From Euzebya tangerina (GTDB lineage: Bacteria; Actinomycetota; Nitriliruptoria; Euzebyales; Euzebyaceae): a stretch of 64,000 bases of DNA. Shown here one piece after another: positions 52,779 to 62,196 of the stretch. The DNA is taken from NCBI RefSeq assembly GCF_003074135.1, contig NZ_PPDK01000001.1:434001-498000 (forward strand), in the 5' to 3' direction. Under the pieces are notes generated by a model. That model was not told the origin of the DNA and did not search any database. It saw only the letters and a program-made list of their open reading frames with translations. The first letter of the stretch is position 1. The number at the start of each line of letters is the position of its first letter. A program made the translations under genes and the position numbers.

Positions 52779-54712
52779 TGACCCAACTGCGTGAGCTGCT
52801 GCGAGACGCCGCCGAGGAGCCCCGGACCGCCATTGATCCGCTGGCCCTCAGAGACCGGGTTCGCACGCGCACGCGTCGCACCTGGGCCGCCGCAGTGGTT
52901 GGCGTCGTCACGCTGCTCGCCGTCCCCTTCTTCCTGATCGAGCGACCGTCGGACTCCGATGTGCTCTTGGACCAGCCAACGAGCCGGGCGACCCCCCAGA
53001 GCATTGAGGGGCCAGCATTGCCATCAGGGGCCGTCCAGCCGCTGGAGGTGGACGTCCAGGCGACAGTGCTCGGAGCGCTGGCGGACCAGGTCTCGACTCG
53101 TGTCGAAGCGATACCCGGGGCCCTCCACCCCTCCGTCGGCTACCCCGTGGACCTGTACTACGACGTTGTCCTGAGCAACTCGACGAACCGTGACCTCATC
53201 TTCGAAGCAGATGGCTTTGAGAGCGACTCGGTCGGCAGCCTGACGAGTGACTGGCACGTCGGACCGACCGGACTGAACGCACGCATCAGCCTGGAGTCAC
53301 CCCGCTTCGTCGTAGCCTCCGAAGGTGAGCGTGTCCCGACTGGTCCGGTTGCCGCAACGGATGTCCCCGTGGGTATGGCGCGTGGGATGGTCCTCCAACT
53401 CCGAGCCCAGTCGTTCGGACCTGATCAGACGTCGTCCACGGTCGCGGTCCCGATGGGTGACAGCCAGATCCAGATCACGTTGACGACCGAAGCGGGGCCG
53501 GTCCCGGATCGATCACCATCTGTCGACGCTGCCGACCTCATGGGCGAGGAGGTCCCGGTACCTGCCGTTGGCGAGGCGAACGGTCTGCTGCTCGGTGAGG
53601 ACCATCCCGTCTGGGTCAGCAACACCGAGAGCGCAGGCGTGGTTGTCGTCGATGCCCGGTCAGCGTTCTCGCCGAACGGCATCACCGTCCTGACCCGGTG
53701 GTGCCCCTCGGCCCAGGGCTACTTCGAGGAGTGGGGTGGCTCACGATTCACACCGGACGGCACCTACTCGTTCGGTCCGGCTGTGGTCGGGTTGACCGTC
53801 TACCCGACCGAAGCGATCTCGTCGGGGGACCACCGCGTCACTGGCAGTGCACCGGGGCAGGCGCCTCGGGCCCAGCCCTTCATCGAGGACGAGGACGGGC
53901 AGCTCCGCTACCCCTTCGAGGCGGCCGAGTTGGAGATGTCCTCCCAGCCGCCACTCGATGACGGGTTCGCCGGGCCATTCTGCGACAACTCTGATGTGTC
54001 GGGGACCTCCTCTCCCGAATTCCCCTCGACGCAACTCGAGCTCGACGGCATCCCTCGCACGGATGCCGACCAGGTCCCAGACGACGCGCGAGTTGTGGTG
54101 GACGAGGCGACCTTGGTCCTGGACCCCAACGGGAACGGGTTCCTCTGCGCTGGCCGACTGGAGGCGGGGGCGTGTGCCGGCCGGGAGATGCCGGCAGACC
54201 TCCCACACCAGTTCATCGACGACCCCGAGCGGGCGGACGACGTCGGGGCCTACACCGGCGAGTTCATCCTCACCACGCAGGACGGCGTGATCGTAGATGC
54301 CTGGGTCGACGACTTCCTCTCGCCGGACTACGAGGCGGCTGGCTCCGCGCCGCCCAGTGAGACCGGACCTACCTTCGACGTGGTGCGGTTCAGAGGCGCA
54401 GTGGACGCACCTGCCGATCTGGCCGCCTGCCGCGACCTCCAGCCAGCCTGTGACACCGTGGTGCTGCTGGAGATCCTAAGTCTGCGCACGGCAACGGCGA
54501 TCCTGACAGCTGAGAGAGGCACCGCCGGCGAGAGGTGGAACGGCGACCTCCCCGACGGGTGGGTGATCATCGATGAGAGCTTCGGACAGACTGACTCATA
54601 TCAGCGTCGCGGCGTGGAGTCCTCTGTCTTCGATGGCGTCCGAATGGGCGACATCGTGATCGCTCGCTCGGAGCAGGGCGTGCTCACCGAGGTGGTGCGC
54701 GTCGAGCCGTAA
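52778..54712 (+). CDS. Membrane-anchored ECF partner with a large extracytoplasmic part
   Basis: This 644-residue protein has a short cytosolic N-terminus (MTQLRELLRDAAEEPRTAID), one transmembrane helix at about residues 36-54 and about 590 residues outside. There is no recognisable zinc anti-sigma domain. Residues about 268-345 (HPVWVSNTESAGVVVVDAR...TRWCPSAQGYFEEWGGSRFTPDG...GPAVVGL) look like a Rieske fold that lost its iron ligands. GGAGGT precedes the ATG at 52778. It probably controls or reports to the upstream sigma factor; this is inferred from position only. Confidence 0.75.
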   Translation: MTQLRELLRDAAEEPRTAIDPLALRDRVRTRTRRTWAAAVVGVVTLLAVPFFLIERPSDSDVLLDQPTSRATPQSIEGPALPSGAVQPLEVDVQATVLGALADQVSTRVEAIPGALHPSVGYPVDLYYDVVLSNSTNRDLIFEADGFESDSVGSLTSDWHVGPTGLNARISLESPRFVVASEGERVPTGPVAATDVPVGMARGMVLQLRAQSFGPDQTSSTVAVPMGDSQIQITLTTEAGPVPDRSPSVDAADLMGEEVPVPAVGEANGLLLGEDHPVWVSNTESAGVVVVDARSAFSPNGITVLTRWCPSAQGYFEEWGGSRFTPDGTYSFGPAVVGLTVYPTEAISSGDHRVTGSAPGQAPRAQPFIEDEDGQLRYPFEAAELEMSSQPPLDDGFAGPFCDNSDVSGTSSPEFPSTQLELDGIPRTDADQVPDDARVVVDEATLVLDPNGNGFLCAGRLEAGACAGREMPADLPHQFIDDPERADDVGAYTGEFILTTQDGVIVDAWVDDFLSPDYEAAGSAPPSETGPTFDVVRFRGAVDAPADLAACRDLQPACDTVVLLEILSLRTATAILTAERGTAGERWNGDLPDGWVIIDESFGQTDSYQRRGVESSVFDGVRMGDIVIARSEQGVLTEVVRVEP

Positions 54713-54781
54713 ACCTCGCCATGACCGGGATCGCCGTGGAACCATGCCGCTCTTCCCACCACCCCGACGGAGGTAGCCGGC

Positions 54782-55447
54782 ATGACAATGACCACCACCC
54801 TGTCCACCGCCGTTCGCCAACTGGCCCGCGCCGGGGCTCGTGCGGTGTCCAGCGGCCTGGTCGTCGGGTCCGGCGGGAACCTGTCGGCCCGGGACCCCGA
54901 GACCGGACTTATCGCTGTGACGGCCAGCGGTGTCTGGCTCGATGACCTGGACGGCCCGTCGTTCAGCATCGTGACCCCCGACGGCGAGGTGGTGGACGGC
55001 CACCCAACCCCCTCCACCGAGCTGCCGCTGCACCTGGCCTGCTACGCAGCACGACCGGACGTCCACGCCGCCATCCACCTCCACCCACAGGTCTGCGTGC
55101 TCCTGGACGCTCTTGGTCACGAGATCCGGTTGATCACGACCGACCACACCTTCTACGTGCGCGACATCGCGCGGGTCCCCTACCTGCCACACGGCACCCA
55201 GGAGGTCGCCGACGCCACTGCTGAGGTCCTCTCCGGCGCAACGAACTGCGGCATCCTCGCCCACCACGGCTGCATCACCCTCGCCGACACGGTGGAGCTC
55301 GCCTTCAAGCGTGCACAGAACCTGGAGGAGGCCGCCCTGATGACCATGCGCGCGCTGCGGCTCGGCGACACGACCACCATCTGTCCGCCGGCCTACCGCG
55401 ACCACATCACGGCCCTGGAGGCAGCCGGTCAGACGGATCGGCACTGA
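54782..55447 (+). CDS. Class II aldolase/adducin-family protein
   Basis: This 221-residue zinc enzyme of the L-fuculose-phosphate aldolase type has SGLVVGSGGNLSARDPETGL at the phosphate site, the zinc pair in AAIHLHP and a third His in ILAHHGCI. A catalytic Glu is seen in STELPLHLACY. It cleaves a sugar phosphate to a C3 aldehyde or ketone; the substrate is not clear from sequence. GGAGGTAG precedes the ATG. Confidence 0.87.
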   Translation: MTMTTTLSTAVRQLARAGARAVSSGLVVGSGGNLSARDPETGLIAVTASGVWLDDLDGPSFSIVTPDGEVVDGHPTPSTELPLHLACYAARPDVHAAIHLHPQVCVLLDALGHEIRLITTDHTFYVRDIARVPYLPHGTQEVADATAEVLSGATNCGILAHHGCITLADTVELAFKRAQNLEEAALMTMRALRLGDTTTICPPAYRDHITALEAAGQTDRH

Positions 55448-55468
55448 GCAGTCCGTCGAGGGCACACG

Positions 55469-56053
55469 TCAGGCGTTGGGAACCCGTTCATTCAGGGTCG
55501 CTCGTCGTGCCGTCTCGGCGATGCGCTTCTCCCGGGTCGGCTGGGTCTTCGCAAGCTTGATCCATCGCAGCGTGTTGCGCTTCGTGGAGGGCGGGAAGGC
55601 CTCGTAGTTCTCACGAGCCGGTGGGCTGGCATCGAGCGCCTCAAGCAGATCCGGTGGCGCGATCAGCGCATCGACGTCGTCCATGAAGGTCCAGGCCCCC
55701 GAGGCCTTCGCCGCCTCCACCTCCGCCAGACCACGCGACCGCATCCGACCCTCCTCGGTCAGCCGGGCGACTCGATCCTTGTAGCTCTTGGCCCAGTGCG
55801 AGACCCGCTTGGGGGAGAACAACTGCATCGTGCGGTCGTCATCGACCTTCCGCCTGACGCCGTCCATCCACCCGACGCAGAGCGCCTCGTCCAACAGCTC
55901 ACCCGCCGAGACGTACGGCCCGTCTGAGCCCTTCTTCCACGTGACCAACCAGACCGCGTCCTTCTGCTCTCCGTGCTCGGCGAACCACGCCCGCAGCTGT
56001 TCCACCGATCTGACCTCGACGGTCTCGAAGTCCTCCGTCCTGATCCGCGCCAT
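55469..56053 (-). CDS. YdeI/OmpD-associated family protein
   Basis: This 194-residue protein has the YdeI block AVWLVTWKKGSDGPYVSAGELLDEALCVGWMDG and the C-terminal bacteriocin-protection-like helix NTLRWIKLAKTQPTREKRIAETAR. Family function is poorly known. It lies just downstream of the ketopantoate-reductase-like gene on the same strand. Confidence 0.87.
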   Translation of the reverse strand: MARIRTEDFETVEVRSVEQLRAWFAEHGEQKDAVWLVTWKKGSDGPYVSAGELLDEALCVGWMDGVRRKVDDDRTMQLFSPKRVSHWAKSYKDRVARLTEEGRMRSRGLAEVEAAKASGAWTFMDDVDALIAPPDLLEALDASPPARENYEAFPPSTKRNTLRWIKLAKTQPTREKRIAETARRATLNERVPNA

Positions 56054-56087
56054 GGAGAGCAGACTTCCCCAGGAACACCGGTCCGTA

Positions 56088-57110
56088 TCAGGTCCATGGC
56101 TCGAAGTCGGGCCCAAGACCGCGTTCGGATCGGTGGCCGCCGGCCAGGCGCGCGAGCAACTCCTCCTGGCTCACCGATCCAACGGGTCGACCGTCGGCGA
56201 TCAACGCCACGGTCTCGGACTGGATCAGGTCGTTCGCCGGAGTGGGGATCCTGTGCAGGCGGCCCAGCAGACAGATCTCGCCGTTCAACGCGACCGTCTC
56301 GACGTCGCCGGTCCCTCGGACCGCGCTCTGCCAGGTCGAGCCGCCGGGCCGGCGCACATCGTCGATGTCCTTGCGGTTCACCATACGGGCTCGTCGCTGC
56401 TGGTCCTCGGTGTGGACCGAGATGCCGGCCGCCTCAGCCACCGCCCGCGACTCCGCCATCACCACCTGCGCGATCTCGTCGTACGCGGAGCGGTCGTTGC
56501 CGCAGAGCACCTGCAGCGCGTTGCCGGTGTTGCCGATCAACTTCGACCACTTGCGGGCGATCAGGTGTGGCGTCGCCTCGGAGATGAACTCGGCCCGGGT
56601 CCACGCTCTCGCGATCGCTTCAGCCCGCGCATCGACCCCGCGCGGATAGCGGCCCACGTCCAGCACCCCCCGCGGTGCGTCGGCGTAGACCTCGACGACG
56701 CCAGGCTCGAGGTGCACGCCCGGTGTGTTGACCAGGACGGCGTACACGTGGCGGAATCGCCGGAGGGCCATCCGCTCGCCCTCGACGCCGTTCTGGACAC
56801 AGGCCACGGCCACGTCCGGACCGGCATGCGCCAGCAACTCGTCGAGAACCGGCTCGGATTGGTGGACCTTGGTGGCCACGGCGACGACCGTGTCGGAGGT
56901 GATCGTTGCCTCGCTGATGCGGTCGTGGGCGCGGAGCGGGGCGGTGTACGCCCCGTCGGGAGCCCGGACGGTCAGCCCCGACGCGCGAATCCTCTCCAGG
57001 TGCGGTCCCCTGGCGACCACCTCGACCTCCTGTCCGGTGCGCTGGAGCTGGGCGGCCAGCGTGCCGCCGATTGCGCCCGGGCCCACGACGAGGAAGCGAA
57101 GGCCGCTCAT
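56088..57110 (-). CDS. Ketopantoate reductase-family (PanE/ApbA) oxidoreductase
   Basis: This 340-residue NADPH enzyme starts with GPGAIGGTLAAQLQRTG and has VQNGVEGE and the C-terminal catalytic Lys in RKWSKLIGNTGNAL. PanE reduces ketopantoate in pantothenate synthesis, but the family also has other substrates. No panB or panC gene is adjacent, so the name panE is not assigned. Confidence 0.85.
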   Translation of the reverse strand: MSGLRFLVVGPGAIGGTLAAQLQRTGQEVEVVARGPHLERIRASGLTVRAPDGAYTAPLRAHDRISEATITSDTVVAVATKVHQSEPVLDELLAHAGPDVAVACVQNGVEGERMALRRFRHVYAVLVNTPGVHLEPGVVEVYADAPRGVLDVGRYPRGVDARAEAIARAWTRAEFISEATPHLIARKWSKLIGNTGNALQVLCGNDRSAYDEIAQVVMAESRAVAEAAGISVHTEDQQRRARMVNRKDIDDVRRPGGSTWQSAVRGTGDVETVALNGEICLLGRLHRIPTPANDLIQSETVALIADGRPVGSVSQEELLARLAGGHRSERGLGPDFEPWT

Positions 57111-57126
57111 GATCGCCGGCTCCGAC

Positions 57127-58131
57127 TCACACCGTGAGCGGGCGGCCGTCCCGCGGCGGCGCCACCTCGACGCGGTTGCGGCCGTTGCGCTTGGCCGTGT
57201 ACATCGCCTGGTCGGCGCGGCTCACCCAACTCGACATCGTGTCCTCCGGGTCGCACTGGGCGACGCCGAACGACGCGGTGACCCCGGTGACATCGACCTG
57301 CTGTCGAAGGCGTTCGGCGATGACCACCGCCTGCTCCACATCGAGGTCGGGCAGGAAGATGAGGAACTCCTCGCCACCCCAGCGGCAGACGGCGTCGCGG
57401 GGAGCAACGGCCGTCCGGAGCACATCGGCCACGCGGCAGAGGGCGGCGTCGCCGGCCTCATGGCCCGCCGTGTCGTTGAGCTCCTTGAAGTCGTCGAGGT
57501 CGGCGATCACGATGCTGGAGGTGCCTCGCGACGGACCGCCCGAGGCGATCCAGGAGGTCAGGCGCTGCACCATCGGTCGCCGGTTGAACAGTTGGGTGAG
57601 GGGGTCGCGATCCCCCGCTGACTGGACTCGGCTGGCGTACTGGTCCATCGTCGCCACGGCGACCGTGTGGATGCCCAGCACGACCACGGTCTGTCCGACG
57701 ATCACCGCGTCCTCCGGCAGCAGCGTGAAGCCGGCGGGGATCAACACGGCCAGGTTGACCAGCCCAGCCCAGAGGTACCGCTGCTGGAGCGGGGCCACCA
57801 TGATGGCGAAGATGCTCAAGATGGCCCCGTAGGCAACCGCCTCGAAGGCCACCCGATAGCCGGTCGACCCCAGCACGTAGGACCACAGCAGCGCCGTGAC
57901 CACGCCCATGGCCAGCAGCAGCCGGCCGGCCATGAGCGGTGTGATGCGCTGCGACCGCAGGGCCAGCCAGATGGCCACGAGCAGCACCACCCGGACGGGG
58001 ATCGAGGGCATCACGAGCGGGTGGCTGGACGTCGCCGCCTCGATCACCGTTCCGGCGAGGACCGCGACAATCAGCCACGTCATGGTCTGGCGGTTCACCC
58101 GACCGGACAGGAGTGAGGGGGCCTCAGGCAT
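57127..58131 (-). CDS. Membrane-bound diguanylate cyclase (GGDEF)
   Basis: This 334-residue protein has five or six N-terminal transmembrane helices, then a GGDEF domain. The active site is GGEEF at residues 252-256, DPLTQLFNRR opens the domain, and DLDDFKELNDTAGHEAGD supplies metal ligands. It should make c-di-GMP. No RxxD inhibitory site is evident before the motif. ATG 58131 is preferred, with TAGCTT 10 bp upstream; a GTG at 58170 is possible. Confidence 0.9.
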   Translation of the reverse strand: MPEAPSLLSGRVNRQTMTWLIVAVLAGTVIEAATSSHPLVMPSIPVRVVLLVAIWLALRSQRITPLMAGRLLLAMGVVTALLWSYVLGSTGYRVAFEAVAYGAILSIFAIMVAPLQQRYLWAGLVNLAVLIPAGFTLLPEDAVIVGQTVVVLGIHTVAVATMDQYASRVQSAGDRDPLTQLFNRRPMVQRLTSWIASGGPSRGTSSIVIADLDDFKELNDTAGHEAGDAALCRVADVLRTAVAPRDAVCRWGGEEFLIFLPDLDVEQAVVIAERLRQQVDVTGVTASFGVAQCDPEDTMSSWVSRADQAMYTAKRNGRNRVEVAPPRDGRPLTV

Positions 58132-58246
58132 CGTTGCTCTCAAGCTAGGGGACGCCGCTCGTATCGGCACCAGATCGAGCAGACCTGAGCTGGCTTCAGC
58201 TCCCGTGACCGACCGGGGTGTCAGAGGTCTCCTCTACCGTCGCACC

Positions 58247-58642
58247 ATGCCTGAACTTGACGCAATCGGCATCGTTGCGAGCGACATCGATGCCACCCTG
58301 GCGTTCTACCGCCTGCTGGGATTCGATCTTCCCGAACGAGCCGACGCTCCCGATGGCCCCGACCACATCGAAGCCACCTCCATCTCCGGTGTGCGTCTCA
58401 TGATCGACGCTGAGGCGGTGATCACGTCCTTCAGCGACTGGGAGCCTCCCCGGGGCGGCGGGCGACGGGTCGCGTTGGCGCTCGTGTGCGCCGACGCGGC
58501 CGAGGTCGATGCGGTCCACGCGGCGGTCGTCGCCACCGGACATGCCAGCAAGGTCGCCCCCTTCGACGCACCGTGGGGCCAGCGGTACGCCACCGTCCTC
58601 GACCCCGACGACAATCCGGTTGACCTCTTCGCGCCGCTCTGA
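58247..58642 (+). CDS. VOC-superfamily protein
   Basis: This 131-residue glyoxalase-fold protein reads [23 protein letters not shown] and ends [22 protein letters not shown], matching bleomycin-resistance/dioxygenase-like members. TACCGT lies 6 bp upstream of the ATG, consistent with a leaderless transcript. It is a monocistronic gene upstream of purA. Confidence 0.88.
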   Translation: MPELDAIGIVASDIDATLAFYRLLGFDLPERADAPDGPDHIEATSISGVRLMIDAEAVITSFSDWEPPRGGGRRVALALVCADAAEVDAVHAAVVATGHASKVAPFDAPWGQRYATVLDPDDNPVDLFAPL

Positions 58643-58713
58643 GGGCCGGCTACGCTGCCTGCTGGCCCGAAGGCCGGGTCACTGGTCGTGATCTCATCGA
58701 CAGGAGTCGTCCC

Positions 58714-59991
58714 ATGTCCGCCATCGTGATCGTCGGAACCCAGTGGGGCGACGAGGGCAAGGGCAAAGCAACTGACCTCCTGGCCGACGACGTGCAGTAC
58801 GTCGTGCGATACCAGGGTGGCAACAACGCGGGCCACACCATCATCGTCGGCGACACCACCCTGAAGCTCCACCTGGTGCCGAGCGGGGTCATGTACCCAC
58901 ACGTGACCCCGGTGATCGGTGACGGCGTGGTGGTCGACCCGGGTGTGCTGCTCGGTGAGCTGGACGGGCTGGTCGAGCAGGGCCTGGACGTCTCCCGCCT
59001 GAAGATCAGCGGCAACGCTCACCTGATCATGCCGTACCACCGGGAGATCGACGCGCTGAGCGAGCGGAAGTTGGGTCGCCAGAAGCTGGGCACGACCAAA
59101 CGCGGTATCGGCCCCTGCTATGCCGACAAGGCGAGCCGGGTCGGCCTGCGGGTGCAGGACCTGTACGACATGAAGATCTTCCGCGAGAAGCTGGACGCGG
59201 CCCTGCAGCACAAGAACGCGATCCTGACGCGGATCTACAACCGTCAGCCGATGAGCCAGATCGAGATCGAGACGGAGTACGCCGTCTACGCCGAGCGGCT
59301 CGGACCGTACATCGCCGACACCGGCTCGCTCCTCCACGACGGGCTCGATCGGGGCGAGAACGTGCTGCTGGAGGGGGCCCAGGGCACGCTGCTTGACCTG
59401 GATCACGGCACCTATCCGTTCGTCACCTCCTCCAATCCCGTCGCCGGCGGAGCGATGACGGGCGCCGGCATCGGCCCGAAGCACATCACCAACGTCATCG
59501 GCATAACCAAGGCGTACGTGACCCGCGTCGGGTCGGGGCCGTTCCCGACCGAGTTGCACGACGAAATCGGCGAACGGATGACGACGATCGGCAAGGAGTT
59601 CGGGACCACCACCGGTCGGCAACGGCGAGTGGGCTGGTTCGACGCGGTCCTGGCGCGCTACGCCGGCCGCGTCAACGGCCTCACCGAACACTTCCTGACC
59701 AAGCTGGATGTGCTGAGCGACTTCGAGACGCTCAAGGTGTGTCGGGCCTACCGCTATCAGGACCAGGAGTTCGAGCACTTCCCGCCGCACCAGACGGCGT
59801 TCCACCACGCGACACCAGTCTATGAGGAGTTGGACGGCTGGACGGAGGACATCACGGAAGTGACATCGTTCAGCGATCTCCCCAAGAACGCGCAGGCATA
59901 CGTCGAACGGCTGGAGGAGCTCAGTGGGGTCCACATCCGGTGGGTCAGTGTGGGACCGGCGCGGCGGCAGACCCTCGAGCGGAGCGTCTAG
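58714..59991 (+). CDS. purA: Adenylosuccinate synthase
   Basis: PurA joins IMP and aspartate with GTP in AMP synthesis. The 425-residue protein has the GTP loop GDEGKGK (residues 12-18) with catalytic Asp13 and His41 (NNAGHT), and later [24 protein letters not shown] and [11 protein letters not shown]. It is full length with no defects. Confidence 0.97.
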   Translation: MSAIVIVGTQWGDEGKGKATDLLADDVQYVVRYQGGNNAGHTIIVGDTTLKLHLVPSGVMYPHVTPVIGDGVVVDPGVLLGELDGLVEQGLDVSRLKISGNAHLIMPYHREIDALSERKLGRQKLGTTKRGIGPCYADKASRVGLRVQDLYDMKIFREKLDAALQHKNAILTRIYNRQPMSQIEIETEYAVYAERLGPYIADTGSLLHDGLDRGENVLLEGAQGTLLDLDHGTYPFVTSSNPVAGGAMTGAGIGPKHITNVIGITKAYVTRVGSGPFPTELHDEIGERMTTIGKEFGTTTGRQRRVGWFDAVLARYAGRVNGLTEHFLTKLDVLSDFETLKVCRAYRYQDQEFEHFPPHQTAFHHATPVYEELDGWTEDITEVTSFSDLPKNAQAYVERLEELSGVHIRWVSVGPARRQTLERSV

Positions 59992-60060
59992 CCTCCGCCC
60001 GATCCTCGTCTCTGTCGGCACGATCCACAGCTCACCCCCAACCACGTCGCGAGGCAGTCA

Positions 60061-61266
60061 ATGAAGATCGGTGTTGTCGGAACCGGACAGTTCGCAGGGA
60101 GCTTCATCTCTCTGTGGCAGCTGCACCCCGATGTGGAAGCCGTCTACGCCACCGACCTCATTCCCGAGCGGGCCGAGGAGCACCGGCAGCGCTACGACAT
60201 GGCGGGGACGTTCGCGGACTTCGATGCAGTTCTCGCCTCGGACGTCGACTCGGTTGCGATCATGACGCAGCGGTGGCATCACGGCCAGCAGGTCCTCGCT
60301 GCATTGGACGCCGGCAAGCACGTGTACTCGGCAGTGCCGATGGCAATCGACGCGGGCGAGATCGAGGCGATCGTGGCCAAGGTCGCCGAGACGGGGCTGA
60401 TCTACCAGATGGGTGAGACCAGCTACTACAACCCCGCCGTGGTGTACGCGCGGGAGCGGATCGCGGCTGGAGCGTGGGGACGGATCTTCTACTCCGAGGG
60501 GGACTACGTCCACGACATGGACAACGGCTTCTACGCCGCCTACCAGTACAGCGGTGGTGAGGCCTGGAAGTCCACCGCCAGCTTCCCGCCCATGCTGTAC
60601 CCGACTCACGCGGTTGGAGGGGTCCTCGGCGCCGTCCCGACCCACGCGGTGAGCGTGAGCTGCATCGGGGTGGTGGATGACCGCGACGATGGCGTCTTCG
60701 ACAAGGAGGTGTCGATGTTCAACAACGACTTCTCCAACATGAGCGCCCACTTCGAGTTGGCCGACGGCGGGGTGATGCGGACCAACGAGTTCCGCCGTGT
60801 CGGGCATCCGGCGCAGGTTCACGAGTCTCGCTTCCGCTTCTACGGCACCGATGGCGTGATGGAGCAGACCTCGACCGGGGCGTCGTTCAGCACCCGCGAC
60901 AAGATCACCGACATCAGCGACCTGTTCCACACGAAGTCAGAGCAGGTCGAGGCCGTCTCAGGGGAGCAGGTCGAGGGCCTCGACCAGGCGCTGATGCACA
61001 GCTTCGTGTCGGGGACCGCCAAGGTGCACGACCGAAGTCGGCTGCCGGACACCTACGAGGGGGCAGCGAACGGGCACGAGGGCTCGCATCACTTCCTGGC
61101 CGACGACTTCGTCCGGGCGGTGACCACGAACACCCAGCCTCCGGTGAACGCGTGGGTGGCCGCCCGGTTCACACTGCCGGGGATCGTCGCGATGGAGTCG
61201 GCGCGCAAGGGCGGGGTCCGGTTGGACATCCCCGACCTGGGCGACGGACCTGCTCCGGCCTGGTGA
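60061..61266 (+). CDS. Gfo/Idh/MocA-family oxidoreductase
   Basis: This 401-residue NAD(P)-dependent sugar or inositol-type dehydrogenase starts MKIGVVGTGQFAGSF. DAGKHVYSAVPMAI replaces the usual EKP motif of the Lys catalytic site (VPM instead of KPL/KPM), so the catalytic lysine seems missing. The C-terminal GFO_IDH_MocA_C domain is complete, with HHFLADDFVRAV near the end. The substrate is unknown. Confidence 0.85.
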   Translation: MKIGVVGTGQFAGSFISLWQLHPDVEAVYATDLIPERAEEHRQRYDMAGTFADFDAVLASDVDSVAIMTQRWHHGQQVLAALDAGKHVYSAVPMAIDAGEIEAIVAKVAETGLIYQMGETSYYNPAVVYARERIAAGAWGRIFYSEGDYVHDMDNGFYAAYQYSGGEAWKSTASFPPMLYPTHAVGGVLGAVPTHAVSVSCIGVVDDRDDGVFDKEVSMFNNDFSNMSAHFELADGGVMRTNEFRRVGHPAQVHESRFRFYGTDGVMEQTSTGASFSTRDKITDISDLFHTKSEQVEAVSGEQVEGLDQALMHSFVSGTAKVHDRSRLPDTYEGAANGHEGSHHFLADDFVRAVTTNTQPPVNAWVAARFTLPGIVAMESARKGGVRLDIPDLGDGPAPAW

Positions 61267-61337
61267 TCGCTGCGATGGCACGTCCGCGCAGTCGTGGCCC
61301 GGCCCGACCCGCAGATGTGTAGCTCTACCGGCTGTGG

Positions 61338-62147
61338 ATGGGCAAACCTGCACCTGTGCAGCCCCGACCAGATGGGAGGATCGGACCCGTGGTGACGGAG
61401 GAGGATCTGGGTGCCTGGTTGGCGGAGCACCAATCGGTCGTGGTCTTCACCGGCGCGGGGATCTCGACGGAGTCCGGCATCCCCGACTTCCGCTCGCCCG
61501 GAGGGGTCTGGACCAAGTACGACCCACGCGAGTTGACCTTCCAGCGCTACGTCGCCTCAGCCGACGTGCGGGCCCGCTCGTGGAAGATGCGCCGCGAGTT
61601 CTTCGCCGCGGGGGCCAAGCCGAACCCCGCGCACGAGGCTGTGGCGCGCTGGGAACGTGACGGTCGCAGCCCCGGCGTGATCACCCAGAACATCGACGGG
61701 TTGCACGCCGCGGCGGGGTCTCGTTCGGTCGCGCGGCTGCACGGCACCGCGGCGGAGGTCATGTGCGTCGGGGCCGCACCCGTCGGTGGCCAGCCGGTGG
61801 GGTGTGGCTGGCGGGAGGACACCCGGTGGGCGTTCGACGCCATCGACGCCGGGACCGCCGATCCGATGTGCCCGTCGTGTGGCGGGCTGATCAAGTCGGC
61901 CACGGTCAGCTTCGGCCAGATGATGTTCCCCGAGCCCATCGAGCTTGCGGAGCAGATGATCGAGGAGGCCGATGCGATGCTCGTGATCGGGTCGTCGCTC
62001 TCGGTCTACCCGGCGGCCGGCTTCCCCGAGATCGCAGCCGCGCGGGGCATGGGGCTGGGCATCATCAACGCCGAGCCCACACCGCTCGACCACCTGGCCG
62101 ACGTCGTGGTCCACGGTCGCGCCGGGGAGATCTTGGCCGGCCGCTGA
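61338..62147 (+). CDS. cobB: Sirtuin NAD-dependent protein deacylase
   Basis: This 269-residue sirtuin has GAGISTESGIPDFRS (residues 39-53), TQNIDGLH and the catalytic His in ARLHG. The zinc module has CxnC pairs in MCVG...GCGW and MCPSCGG; the first pair is wide because of a Gly/Pro-rich insertion. It removes acyl groups from lysines. It converges with the amidohydrolase gene and shares a terminator hairpin. Confidence 0.9.
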   Translation: MGKPAPVQPRPDGRIGPVVTEEDLGAWLAEHQSVVVFTGAGISTESGIPDFRSPGGVWTKYDPRELTFQRYVASADVRARSWKMRREFFAAGAKPNPAHEAVARWERDGRSPGVITQNIDGLHAAAGSRSVARLHGTAAEVMCVGAAPVGGQPVGCGWREDTRWAFDAIDAGTADPMCPSCGGLIKSATVSFGQMMFPEPIELAEQMIEEADAMLVIGSSLSVYPAAGFPEIAAARGMGLGIINAEPTPLDHLADVVVHGRAGEILAGR

Positions 62148-62151
62148 GCGG

Positions 62152-62196
62152 GGTGGGTGGACCTACCGCGCCTGCGAGGTGGGAAGTCCACCCACC
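62152..62196. terminator. Bidirectional terminator-like hairpin at convergent gene ends
   Basis: GGTGGGTGGAC and GTCCACCCACC are perfect 11-bp arms with a 23-nt loop. The hairpin follows the sirtuin stop and overlaps the last codons of the isochorismatase-like gene. Confidence 0.65.
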
